Shown here piece after piece: positions 1 to 6,461 of a DNA stretch of 12,402 nucleotides (position 1 is its first letter; the number at the start of each line of letters is the position of its first letter). The notes beneath the pieces were generated by a model. The model ran no database searches. It was not told the DNA's origin and saw only the letters and a list, made by a program, of their open reading frames with translations. A program made the translations under genes and the position numbers. The stretch spans positions 1 to 12,402 of the forward strand of contig DAVZHM010000057.1 of NCBI GenBank assembly GCA_052273845.1. Direction: 5' to 3'. This DNA is from Fimenecus sp052273845. GTDB taxonomy: Bacteria; Bacillota; Clostridia; Oscillospirales; Acutalibacteraceae.

Positions 1-939
1 AACCTGTGTTTTCCCTGAACCCGTTACGCCGAACAGCAACGCGGATTCGGCGGTCGGCTTTTGCAGTTGAGAAAGCAATCCGTCAAACGCCGTTTTCTGC
101 AAATCGGTTAAGTGTATCGGTGTTTTTACAGAAGATTGTTTTTCAAATTTCGGGCGGCGAAAAATTTCATTTTCAAAAAATTCAATAATACCCTTGCCAA
201 CCAGTGTGGAAATGACCGCGGCGGTAACACCCGTAAAATAACAGATTTCTTTCACGGATGCCGTACCGACATTTTCCAAGAATGCGGTAACCTCTTTTTG
301 CTTTTTGGTCAGTTTCCCTGCAGAGTCGGCATATTGAAAGTAAAAGTCCGTGAGCCGCGCCATTTTTAAAGTGGCATCACCGATTTTTCTCTGTGCGTCC
401 GAATTACAAAGCAATAAACCTTTTTTCGCCATAGTTTCTAAAATCGGAAAGTCAGGTTTGTACCCCAAATCTTTTAAGATTTTTTCACGCTTTACATAAA
501 CCGCTTTTTCCTGCAAATAGGCAATAACCGCCTGTTCGCTTTCATCTGTCGAAATCTGCAAATCTGCATATGCAGGGTTCAAAATATAGGATAACACAAA
601 ATGAAGCCCTATCCCCGACGGCAACATCGCTTTTGCCGCTTCAAACAGCGTGCAAAAGGTCTGTTCCTTCAGGAATACGGCCAAACGCAACAGTTCATTA
701 TTCAAAAGCGGTGCTTCGTCTAAAACTTCGGCAATCGCTTTGAGTTTTTTTTCGTCTTTTTTCTGCCGCAAAGCAAACACAAATCCCTGTCGTTTTTTGC
801 TACCGTTCCCAAACGGCACCAAAACGCGCACACCGGGTTGCACCTTGCCTTGCAGTTCTGCGGGAATGGCATAATCAAATGCATCATCAAAACTGTAAGC
901 CGCATTTTCCACAGCGACTTTTGCGATTTGATTATACAC
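1..939 (-). CDS. priA: Primosomal protein N' (PriA helicase), N-terminal part, gene runs off the left edge
   Basis: PriA is a 3'-5' DNA helicase that recognises stalled forks and reloads the replisome. Only the first 313 codons lie in the window. The N-terminal 3'-end-binding domain begins with VYNQIAKVAVENAAYSFDDA and continues through DYAIP and the GVRVLVPFG segment (about residues 1-100). A winged-helix-like region follows, and the frame reaches the Walker A motif GVTGSGKT at residues 304-311, right at the edge. The frame is open throughout with no lesion. I chose GTG at 939 because GGAGAGG (948-954) sits 8 nt upstream; an in-frame GTG at 948 overlaps that site and is less likely. It is the last visible gene of the yicC-remA-gmk-rpoZ operon, 28 nt after rpoZ. 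The helicase motifs beyond Walker A and the zinc-binding cysteines are outside the window. Confidence 0.95.
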   Translation of the reverse strand, partial: MYNQIAKVAVENAAYSFDDAFDYAIPAELQGKVQPGVRVLVPFGNGSKKRQGFVFALRQKKDEKKLKAIAEVLDEAPLLNNELLRLAVFLKEQTFCTLFEAAKAMLPSGIGLHFVLSYILNPAYADLQISTDESEQAVIAYLQEKAVYVKREKILKDLGYKPDFPILETMAKKGLLLCNSDAQRKIGDATLKMARLTDFYFQYADSAGKLTKKQKEVTAFLENVGTASVKEICYFTGVTAAVISTLVGKGIIEFFENEIFRRPKFEKQSSVKTPIHLTDLQKTAFDGLLSQLQKPTAESALLFGVTGSGKTQV

Positions 940-967
940 TCGATTCACCTCTCCAAACGCGCACAAA

Positions 968-1177
968 TCAGATATAGCGGATTTCTTCCGGTTCAACAAC
1001 TTTAAACTTACCTTCGACGATTTCGTCGAGTGCCAAACTGACGGGTTTTTCAACGATGATTTCGCCGTTTTCCAAGGCTTCGTCGGAAATCTCACGCGCG
1101 CGGCGCGCAGTTGCCGTCACCAAAGAATAGCGGCTGAGATGGTTTTTCAGTACATTGGACAAATCGGGATTAAACAT
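968..1177 (-). CDS. rpoZ: DNA-directed RNA polymerase subunit omega
   Basis: The omega subunit binds the beta' subunit and helps RNA polymerase assemble. The 69-residue product has the family signature RYSLVTATARRAREI at about residues 16-30, followed by the short acidic helix ISDEALE and a C-terminal segment with KPVSLALDEI. The length is normal for Firmicutes omega. The ATG at 1177 is preceded by GAGG with about 9 nt spacing. It lies 33 nt after gmk and 28 nt before priA in the same orientation, the usual neighbourhood except that coaBC is not between rpoZ and priA. The stop is TGA. Confidence 0.93.
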   Translation of the reverse strand: MFNPDLSNVLKNHLSRYSLVTATARRAREISDEALENGEIIVEKPVSLALDEIVEGKFKVVEPEEIRYI

Positions 1178-1210
1178 ATTCTATTACCTCACTTTGAAAT
1201 GATAACAAAT

Positions 1211-1765
1211 TTACAGATTGAGAATTTCCAAAACCTCATCGGCGGCAGCCTCTAAGCTGTCATTGATGACGATGTAATCATAATCACGGCTTTTTTCGAT
1301 TTCACCACGCGCAATGGTCAAACGGCGCACCAAATCGTCCTCATTTTCCGTGCCGCGCCGACGCAGTCGGTGTTCAAGAATTTCCATAGACGGCGGCATA
1401 ATGAAAATGGCGATGGCATCGGGATACATCTTTTTGATTTTCGCGGCGCCTTGCACTTCGATTTTCAGAATGACGGTTTTGCCCTCCGCAAGCCAAGTAT
1501 CCACAGGCTTTTTAGGCGTGCCGTAAAGATTTTTGCCGTATTTTGCGAACTCCAAAACCTCGCCGCAATCCAACATCGCCTCAAAATCGTCGGGCGTGAT
1601 GAAGTAATAATCCACACCGTCCTCTTCGCCCTCACGGCGTTCGCGCGTGGTGATGGAAATGGATTTTTGGAACTTCGGATTTTTGCAAATCAAAATATCC
1701 AAAAGTGTATCTTTTCCGACACCCGAGGGACCGGAAAATAAAATCAACTTGCCTTGTTTATTCAT
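1211..1765 (-). CDS. gmk: Guanylate kinase
   Basis: Guanylate kinase phosphorylates GMP to GDP with ATP in the cytoplasm and feeds GTP and dGTP synthesis. The 184-residue product has the Walker A loop GPSGVGKDT at residues 12-20 and the GMP-binding segment TTRERREGEEDGVDYYF at about 39-55. The lid region RLRRRGTE and the DYIVIND segment near the C-terminus are also present. It is somewhat shorter than typical bacterial Gmk (about 200 residues), because it ends soon after VIND...LEILNL and lacks the usual basic tail. All catalytic segments are present, so it should be active. Its ATG overlaps the end of remA by 8 nt, which suggests translational coupling. The operon order remA-gmk-rpoZ is typical of Firmicutes. 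Confidence 0.96.
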   Translation of the reverse strand: MNKQGKLILFSGPSGVGKDTLLDILICKNPKFQKSISITTRERREGEEDGVDYYFITPDDFEAMLDCGEVLEFAKYGKNLYGTPKKPVDTWLAEGKTVILKIEVQGAAKIKKMYPDAIAIFIMPPSMEILEHRLRRRGTENEDDLVRRLTIARGEIEKSRDYDYIVINDSLEAAADEVLEILNL

Positions 1766-2021
1766 TGACCGTATCCTCCGCGTTTCCCTCGCCGTTAAAA
1801 CGGTTCATAATGGTTTCCGCCTGCAAATAGGTCAAAATAACATGGTCGCTGTCGGTAATCAAAACCGCGCGGGTTCTGCGCCCTTGTGTGGCGTCAATTA
1901 AGAGCTTTTGTTCTTTTGCCTCTTGAATTAAGCGTTTTACGGGTGCGGAATCCGGCGAAACTACCGCCAAAATCCGTGCGGCGTTCACCGCGTTCCCAAA
2001 GCCGATGTTGATAAGTTTCAT
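1758..2021 (-). CDS. remA: RemA family extracellular matrix regulator (DUF370)
   Basis: RemA is a small DNA-binding protein; in Bacillus subtilis it activates biofilm matrix and osmoprotection genes and assembles into ring-like oligomers. This 87-residue product starts MKLINIGFGN and has the conserved SPDSAPVKRLIQEA segment (about 22-35), the arginine cluster ATQGRRTRAV (44-53) and ITDSDHVILT (55-64). These match the family closely, including basic residues implicated in DNA binding (R16, R48, R49, R51). The frame is open further upstream to 2087, but that extension is unrelated to RemA and overlaps yicC. The ATG at 2021 has a GAGGGCGG ribosome site just before it. It starts 10 nt after yicC and overlaps gmk by 8 nt. 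The target genes in this organism cannot be seen here. Confidence 0.93.
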   Translation of the reverse strand: MKLINIGFGNAVNAARILAVVSPDSAPVKRLIQEAKEQKLLIDATQGRRTRAVLITDSDHVILTYLQAETIMNRFNGEGNAEDTVNE

Positions 2022-2031
2022 ATGGCCGCCC

Positions 2032-2910
2032 TCACTCGATATTTTGTACTTGCTCGCGGATTTTTTCAACCTCCGCTTTAATGGCAATCACCTTTTTGGC
2101 GATTTCCACATCTTGTGCTTTGGAACCAATCGTATTGGCTTCACGGTTGATTTCCTGCACCAAAAAGTCGAGTTTTCTGCCGATGGGCTCATATGCATCC
2201 ATAAAACTGTGCAACTGCGAAATATGGCTACGCAAACGGACGGTTTCTTCATCGACTGCGATTTTATCGGCAAAAATTGCTGCTTCCGTCAGCAATCTCT
2301 GTTCGTCCACTTGGGTGTTGCCGAGCAATTCTTCCATACGCTTTTTGAGCTTTTCGTTATATTCGCGCACGGTTTGCGGAGAACGCTCTTCCACAAAAGC
2401 GACACAATCCAAAATGGTATCTGCACGGGAAAGAACATCTGCACGCAGTTTCTTGCCCTCCGTTTCGCGCATAGAGAGGAACCGTTCCACGGCAAGCGAA
2501 GCGACACTTTGCACCGCTGCCCAAATGCGTTCTTCGTCCGCAGCTTCTTTTTGCAAAGTCAACACATCAGGAAAGCGCGCCAAAAGCGATGCGGAAATTT
2601 CCTCTTTCACGCCGAAACTTTCCGCAAGCGTATGTAACGCATCAACATACCCTTTCGCAAGAGAAGTATTCACGCTGACCTTGGTTTCGCTTTCTTCCAA
2701 AAACTCAATGGAGACATAGCACTCGGTTTTGCCACGGGAAATATGTTTATTTAAATAGGTTTTCAGTTTTTCTTCCAAAAAACCGTAGGCACGCGGCACT
2801 TTTGCGGAAAATTCAAAATAGCGATGGTTAACGCTTTTGATTTCCACCGCGATATTCATTCCGTCCACGGTTTCCTGCGCCCTGCCGAAACCGGTCATAC
2901 TTTTAATCAT
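2032..2910 (-). CDS. yicC: YicC/YloC family endoribonuclease
   Basis: Members of this family are reported to be endoribonucleases (E. coli YicC, B. subtilis YloC). The 292-residue product has the normal family length. It opens with the hallmark MIKSMTGFGRA, followed by SVNHRYFEFSAKVPR at about residues 27-41 (YicC-like N-terminal domain, about 1-155). The C-terminal DUF1732 domain runs to the end and contains GRKLDFLVQEINREANT, then KAQDVEIAKKVIAIKAEVEK and the terminal EKIREQVQNIE. The start ATG at 2910 follows GGCGG about 10 nt upstream. It is the first gene of the operon and sits behind a near-consensus promoter at 2942-2970. It ends 10 nt before remA. Confidence 0.94.
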   Translation of the reverse strand: MIKSMTGFGRAQETVDGMNIAVEIKSVNHRYFEFSAKVPRAYGFLEEKLKTYLNKHISRGKTECYVSIEFLEESETKVSVNTSLAKGYVDALHTLAESFGVKEEISASLLARFPDVLTLQKEAADEERIWAAVQSVASLAVERFLSMRETEGKKLRADVLSRADTILDCVAFVEERSPQTVREYNEKLKKRMEELLGNTQVDEQRLLTEAAIFADKIAVDEETVRLRSHISQLHSFMDAYEPIGRKLDFLVQEINREANTIGSKAQDVEIAKKVIAIKAEVEKIREQVQNIE

Positions 2911-2941
2911 TTCTCTAAACCGCCTTTGATTTTATCAATAT

Positions 2942-2970
2942 ATTTTACTATGATTTTCGTTTCGTGTCAA
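2942..2970 (-). promoter_or_regulatory. Sigma-A type promoter of the yicC-remA-gmk-rpoZ-priA operon
   Basis: On the minus strand a perfect -35 TTGACA (2965-2970) is followed, after exactly 17 nt, by the -10 TAAAAT (2942-2947). Transcription would start near 2935, giving a leader of about 25 nt before the yicC ATG. This is among the best promoter matches in the window and fits constitutive expression of a housekeeping operon. Confidence 0.85.
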
Positions 2971-3018
2971 CCGTTTCCGATACATCTGTCGTGCAGGATT
3001 TTCGTATAAAACAGCGAA

Positions 3019-3053
3019 AATCATAACCACCAGTTGAACTGGTGGTTATGATT
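3019..3053. terminator. 15-bp perfect hairpin between the GNAT gene and the yicC operon, probable terminator
   Basis: Arms at 3019-3033 and 3039-3053 are perfect complements (AATCATAACCACCAG and its reverse complement) around the loop TTGAA. The hairpin begins 12 nt after the GNAT stop. On the minus strand it is followed by ATTTTCGCTGTTTT, a broken U-tract, so it probably ends GNAT transcription. The GGTGGTTAT stem also resembles the subterminal hairpins of IS200/IS605 elements, but no transposase is present. Confidence 0.6.
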
Positions 3054-3065
3054 ATGCGTTTGGGA

Positions 3066-3692
3066 TTACACGAGTTGCCCCGGCAATTTCAGCTTTTCTT
3101 TCGGTGGGAACTGCTTGTCAAAGGCTTCCGCCTCTTCGTCGCTGACAAAGTAGCCTTTTGGCGTGTGATGTACGCCCGTTACGCCGTCTAAAAATCCCGG
3201 TTGCAATTCTTTGAGCAAGAAATACGGAACTTCTTCGCTTCGCGGCTCATCATAATAATGAATGCCTTTTGTAGAAGCGACCACAAAGCCGGATTTGCCG
3301 TAAAAATCAATGTTGCCCTCCATACAAAGTGCGCCAACGCCGAGTGCTTTCGCTTTTTCCATAGAAAAATCCAAAAGCATTTTACCATAGCCTTGGCGTT
3401 TGTATTGCGGAACAATACCGATAGGACCGAAGGTCATAATCGGAATACTTCTGCCGTCATCTGCCGCAATCTCTGCGCGCACATACATAATCTGACCGAT
3501 GATTTTGCCGTCTTTTTCCAAAACGAAATCCAATTCCGGCACAAAATCATCGTTGTCGCGATAACAATGCAACACATAATGCTCGGTACAGCCCGGGCGG
3601 TAGACATTCCAAAATGCCTCCCGTGTTACATTTTCCGTCTCGCGGTAGTCGGCAGGTGTTTCCAAACGGATAATACAGTCATTTTTATTCAT
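3066..3692 (-). CDS. GNAT family N-acetyltransferase
   Basis: GNAT enzymes move an acetyl group from acetyl-CoA to an amine; the substrate here is unknown. The 208-residue product carries the acetyl-CoA-binding motif A in FGPIGIVPQYKRQGYGKML (about residues 88-106), with the RQGYGK pyrophosphate loop. A preceding strand (KIIGQIMYVRAEI) and the later GNIDFYGKSGF segment (126-136) are typical of YhbS-like members. About 60 residues follow the core, including a proline-rich end. The ATG at 3692 has a strong AGGAGG about 9 nt upstream. It appears to be a single-gene unit, with a hairpin at its 3' end and an inverted repeat in its 5' leader. I saw no clear promoter for it. Confidence 0.9.
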   Translation of the reverse strand: MNKNDCIIRLETPADYRETENVTREAFWNVYRPGCTEHYVLHCYRDNDDFVPELDFVLEKDGKIIGQIMYVRAEIAADDGRSIPIMTFGPIGIVPQYKRQGYGKMLLDFSMEKAKALGVGALCMEGNIDFYGKSGFVVASTKGIHYYDEPRSEEVPYFLLKELQPGFLDGVTGVHHTPKGYFVSDEEAEAFDKQFPPKEKLKLPGQLV

Positions 3693-3729
3693 TGTTTTAC
3701 CTCCTGAAAATTGTTGACTTGCAATACGG

Positions 3730-3759
3730 GGAGGTTTGTTTGAATGTGCACAAACCTCC
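3730..3759. repeat. Inverted repeat in the GNAT leader
   Basis: GGAGGTTTGT (3730-3739) and its exact complement ACAAACCTCC (3750-3759) enclose a 10-nt loop. On the minus strand this lies about 38 nt upstream of the GNAT ATG and contains a second AGGAGG-like sequence within the stem. No U-tract follows on either strand, so it is more likely a leader structure or operator than a terminator. Confidence 0.5.
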
Positions 3760-4037
3760 TAAAGTCAGCGCACAATCTCCAAGGTGTTGTTGTTTCTCAA
3801 ACAGCGTCTCCTAAAAATATATTTATAATCAAACCTTGCAGCAGGATTATCTTTGAAACCGCCAAAAGGTGCAAATTTGCAGAGGTCTGTTTTCAGTATA
3901 GCAAAACAAGCAGGAAAACACAACCGTTTTTCATGAATTTTACGGCATATTTCAGCAAATCGCACAAATTATATAGTGCTGTTTTGTCACATTTTAAAAT
4001 ATGAAGTCCGCTTCGTATACATTTTTTTAAATTCAGT

Positions 4038-4043
4038 TATAAT
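4038..4043 (+). promoter_or_regulatory. Possible -10 element before the DUF6514-like gene
   Basis: A perfect TATAAT lies 45 nt upstream of the ATG at 4088, a sensible distance. No good -35 hexamer is visible 16-18 nt before it (the sequence there is GTATAC), so this is only a weak candidate. Confidence 0.3.
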
Positions 4044-4087
4044 GTATATGCTACCGCGTTTTAAAGATGCAAAGAGAGGAAATACCA

Positions 4088-4321
4088 ATGCATTTCGAGT
4101 ATATTTGCGTTCCCGAAAGAGGCGTTTTGGACGACAAAACCGTTTTTTGCACATATGCCGTGCTTTGTGTTTGCCGTACGCGCCGCCGTAGAGTCATACT
4201 GCATTGTTTTCACGATGTCAGTCCTGACATTTCTTTTGTGAAAGGCCTTGCCCGCCTTTGCACGCAATCGCAACTCTCCCCTTGTCATTTTTACGATGTG
4301 TTTTATGACTACACACCGTAA
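4088..4321 (+). CDS. DUF6514-like small protein
   Basis: This 77-residue protein begins MHFEYICVPE. Its second half reads HDVSPD (42-47), FVKGLARLC (50-58) and QLSPCHFYDVFYDY (62-75). That pattern, an aspartate-rich D-[IV]-S-x-D, then V-x-x-L-x-x-x-C, then L-S-P-x-H-x-x-D-V-x-x-D, fits the DUF6514 family of small clostridial proteins of unknown role, as I recall it. I chose the ATG at 4088 because AGAGAGGA ends 7 nt upstream; an in-frame ATG at 4067 has no such site. It is unusually rich in cysteine (seven: 7, 21, 27, 29, 40, 58, 66) and has a TRRRR stretch at 31-35. There is no signal peptide or membrane segment. It precedes the bile salt hydrolase by 112 nt, but that gene has its own promoter. 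Confidence 0.7.
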   Translation: MHFEYICVPERGVLDDKTVFCTYAVLCVCRTRRRRVILHCFHDVSPDISFVKGLARLCTQSQLSPCHFYDVFYDYTP

Positions 4322-4368
4322 GAATTTGTATTTTGATTTGCATAACTGCAAACGGTTTTGCCAAAATA

Positions 4369-4397
4369 TTGAAAGCGCAAAGCGAGTGTGATACAGT
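4369..4397 (+). promoter_or_regulatory. Promoter of the bile salt hydrolase gene (extended -10)
   Basis: A -35 TTGAAA (4369-4374) and -10 TACAGT (4392-4397) are separated by 17 nt. The -10 is preceded by TG-A at 4389-4391, forming an extended -10. Transcription would start near 4404, about 30 nt before the ATG at 4434. Confidence 0.65.
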
Positions 4398-4433
4398 ACT
4401 ATCAAAATATACAAATGAAACGAAGTGGTAATG

Positions 4434-5408
4434 ATGTGCACGGCGGTAACATACAAAACAAAAGATTTTTATTTCGGCAGGACGCTGGATTACGAGTTTT
4501 CCTACGGCGATGAAATTACGGTGACACCGCGTCGGTATCCGTTCCATTTTCGCCATATGGGTGTAATGGAAAGCCATCACGCGATCGTCGGTATGGCGCA
4601 TATTGCCGAAAACTACCCTTTGTATTACGACGCTATGAATGAAAAAGGGCTTTGCATGGCAGGGCTGAATTTTGTAGGGAACGCGGTTTACAAAGGCCCT
4701 ATACCCGAAAAAGATAATATTGCGCAATTTGAGTTTATGCCGTGGGTGCTCGGGCAATGCGCCACGGTTGAAGAAGCAAAGGCGCTTCTTTTAAAAATCA
4801 ATCTTGTGAACACGCCGTTTTCCGAAAAGTTGCCTGTGGCGCAACTGCATTGGATGATTGCCGACCGCAATGCGTGCATTACAGTGGAATCGGTCAAAGA
4901 GGGATTAAAAATCTATGACAACCCTGTGGGGGTTTTGACAAACAATCCGCCGTTTCCCGAGCAGATGTTTCGCTTGAACGATTTTATGCATCTCTCGCCG
5001 AAATCGCCGCAAAATCAGTTCTCCGCGGAATTGCCGTTACGCACTTACAGCCGCGGTATGGGCGCTTTAGGTCTACCGGGAGACTTGTCCTCACAATCGC
5101 GTTTTGTGCGAGTGGCATTTACAAAAACGAATGCCGTTTCCGGCGATTCGGAACAAGAGAGCGTCAGCCAATTTTTCCACATTTTGGGCGCGGTTGACCA
5201 ACAACGCGGTTGCTGTGAGGTTGGCGACGGCAAATACGAAATCACATTGTATTCCGCCTGCTGCAATGCGGACAAAGGCATTTACTACTACACAACCTAT
5301 GAAAATCATCAAATTTCGGCGGTAGATATGCACAAAGAGGATTTAGACGGCGAAAGTTTGGTACGGTATGCGCCCATTCTCGGGGAACAAATCCATATGC
5401 AAAATTAA
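4434..5408 (+). CDS. bsh: Bile salt hydrolase (choloylglycine hydrolase, Ntn-hydrolase)
   Basis: The enzyme cleaves the amide bond of glycine- or taurine-conjugated bile acids in the cytoplasm. The 324-residue product begins Met-Cys; removal of Met exposes Cys2, the N-terminal nucleophile. Other family residues are visible at expected positions: Arg16 and Asp19 in FGRTLD, Asn79 in MAGLNFVGN, Asn171 in GVLTNNP, and an arginine in SRFVRVAF (Arg223 or Arg226). The GLNF segment and GLPGDLSSQSRF loop look like bile salt hydrolases rather than penicillin V acylases, though activity on either cannot be proved from sequence. GTG at 4425 and ATG at 4431 are in-frame alternatives, but only ATG at 4434 places the cysteine at position 2. 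The ribosome site is weak (AAGTGG). No signal peptide is present. A strong palindrome follows the stop by about 25 nt. Confidence 0.93.
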   Translation: MCTAVTYKTKDFYFGRTLDYEFSYGDEITVTPRRYPFHFRHMGVMESHHAIVGMAHIAENYPLYYDAMNEKGLCMAGLNFVGNAVYKGPIPEKDNIAQFEFMPWVLGQCATVEEAKALLLKINLVNTPFSEKLPVAQLHWMIADRNACITVESVKEGLKIYDNPVGVLTNNPPFPEQMFRLNDFMHLSPKSPQNQFSAELPLRTYSRGMGALGLPGDLSSQSRFVRVAFTKTNAVSGDSEQESVSQFFHILGAVDQQRGCCEVGDGKYEITLYSACCNADKGIYYYTTYENHQISAVDMHKEDLDGESLVRYAPILGEQIHMQN

Positions 5409-5432
5409 AGAAGAAACAGCCTTGAAACGATG

Positions 5433-5475
5433 TGATATGCACCCCAAAAGTTAGACACTTTTGGGGTGCATATCA
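5433..5475. repeat. 18-bp perfect palindrome, IS-end-like, possible terminator of bsh
   Basis: TGATATGCACCCCAAAAG (5433-5450) pairs perfectly with CTTTTGGGGTGCATATCA (5458-5475) around the loop TTAGACA. No U-tract follows directly, but T-rich sequence starts about 9 nt later, so it may help end bsh transcription. TGCACCCCAAAAGTTAGACA also resembles terminal inverted repeats of some IS3-family elements as I recall them. No transposase remains nearby. Confidence 0.6.
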
Positions 5476-5767
5476 ATCGAACTGTTTTTTCTTTTTTCGA
5501 TAATTATGCCCATTTTTTCAACAATTCGGACTTTTCTATTGAAAACTATAAAAGAATATGTTAATCTTAACCCAAAACATCGTTACCGAAAAACACCAAA
5601 ACGCGTGCACAATTTCCCGTTTTAATATCCCGCTTTGGCAGGCGGCACGATTACCTTCGAGCAAAGCCGCGTTATCTGTACGAAAAAATATTGCTTTTTT
5701 ATTCTTGGAGAGAAGGTGTATTTCCCATGCAGAATTTTTGCAGATAAGCAAAAATGGATAGTCTGAT

Positions 5768-5800
5768 TTGAACAAAGTTGACCCCCTGCTGTGTTACAAT
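5768..5800 (+). promoter_or_regulatory. Probable promoter of the secreted/anchored gene pair
   Basis: An extended -10, TG-T-TACAAT, lies at 5792-5800. Upstream there are TTGAAC (5768) and TTGACC (5778), but their spacings to this -10 (21 and 11 nt) are not ideal. TTGACC also lies 19 nt from a second candidate, TACAAA, at 5803-5808. The start point would be about 45 nt before the ATG at 5853. Confidence 0.4.
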
Positions 5801-5852
5801 GCTACAAAATAAAATTTAATTCAAAATTTATTTAAGAAAGGAAAATGTACTA

Positions 5853-6461
5853 ATGTTAAAATGTAAATCAAGATTTATTTCTGGTTTTATGTGCGTTGTC
5901 CTTATTCTATCTGCATTTCAAATAAGTGTGTATGCAACAGATTCACAAGCCTCATATGTGGATTATAGCGGCAACGTGGTTTATTATTATCTCGATAGAA
6001 ACAATCAAAAATATGTCATTGAAAATGGCAAAAAAATCTATATAGCCGTCCCTGTGTCAACAGAAAAAGTTACCAATGAAAAAGAATTGGAAGCGTTGAA
6101 GTCTTCTATTGACAAACCAATAAATACCGGTGCAGAAATAAATGCTGTAAATATTCTGTTTTCTAAAACGATATCACTTTCTTATACTACAAATGTTTTG
6201 ACAATCAGTCAACCATATTTATATTTAAAATGTTCAAACCTTAGCCCATCTGGGGCGAAACGCGGATTCTCTTATTATGTGTTTTACTCACCGGATAACA
6301 GTACTTGGTTTAGAGAATTGTATGTTAATGAAAGTTTGAGGACATATACCAGACATAGCAATGCACATTTCGGAAACGGTCCATATATTAAAATTCATAT
6401 TTGGTCATATTATGGCGAGGTAACATCCTGTTCTTTCAACATTAAGGAGGCGAGCGTATGA
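5853..6461 (+). CDS. Secreted protein of unknown function with an ENG...AVPV motif
   Basis: I do not recognise a named family. The 202-residue product has a clear signal peptide: basic start (KCKSRF), hydrophobic core (about 11-24) and likely cleavage after SVYA at residue 28. A tyrosine-rich segment follows (about 35-68) that ends ENGKKIYIAVPV. After a charged linker (70-95) comes a 100-residue, probably beta-sheet domain rich in Tyr, Ser and Asn, containing PYLYLKCSNLSPSG and FSYYVFYSPDNSTWF. The ATG at 5853 has AGAAAGGAAA about 10 nt upstream. Its stop overlaps the next gene by 4 nt (ATGA). That gene repeats the ENG...AVPV segment, so the two probably work together at the cell surface. The coding sequence looks AT-richer than neighbouring genes, which may indicate transfer. 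Confidence 0.75.
   Translation: MLKCKSRFISGFMCVVLILSAFQISVYATDSQASYVDYSGNVVYYYLDRNNQKYVIENGKKIYIAVPVSTEKVTNEKELEALKSSIDKPINTGAEINAVNILFSKTISLSYTTNVLTISQPYLYLKCSNLSPSGAKRGFSYYVFYSPDNSTWFRELYVNESLRTYTRHSNAHFGNGPYIKIHIWSYYGEVTSCSFNIKEASV

Larger units (their letters stand above)
3693..4087. other. 395-nt intergenic region without a convincing gene
   Basis: This AT-rich gap lies between the divergent GNAT and DUF6514-like genes. It holds an inverted repeat at 3730-3759 just upstream of the GNAT ribosome site and the small palindrome TGCAAATTTGCA near 3870-3881. It also holds a TATAAT at 4038-4043. Open frames on both strands (for example 3744-4004 plus and 3765-3965 minus) lack ribosome sites and protein-like composition. 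No tRNA fold was recognised. Confidence 0.6.
5409..5852. other. 444-nt AT-rich intergenic region with a palindrome and homopolymer tracts
   Basis: After the bile salt hydrolase stop comes the 18-bp palindrome at 5433-5475, then T-rich tracts at about 5484-5497 and 5514-5519. The 5540-5760 stretch is open in both directions (5558-5761 plus, 5536-5775 minus). These lack ribosome sites, and I do not recognise the products; the region could hold a decayed gene. A GGAGAGAAGGTG followed by an ATG at 5728 gives only a six-codon frame. The right end carries the probable promoter of the next gene. Confidence 0.5.

Noticed and set aside
2005..2719. Plus-strand open frames opposite yicC
   Set aside because: They are shadows of the strongly conserved yicC frame.
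4218..4757. Minus-strand open frame (179 codons) across the start of bsh
   Set aside because: It covers the DUF6514-like end, the bsh promoter and the bsh N-terminus, all better explained on the plus strand.
5536..5775. Open frames on both strands in the bsh-downstream gap
   Set aside because: No ribosome site or recognisable protein features; composition is AT-rich and low in information, so no gene is called.
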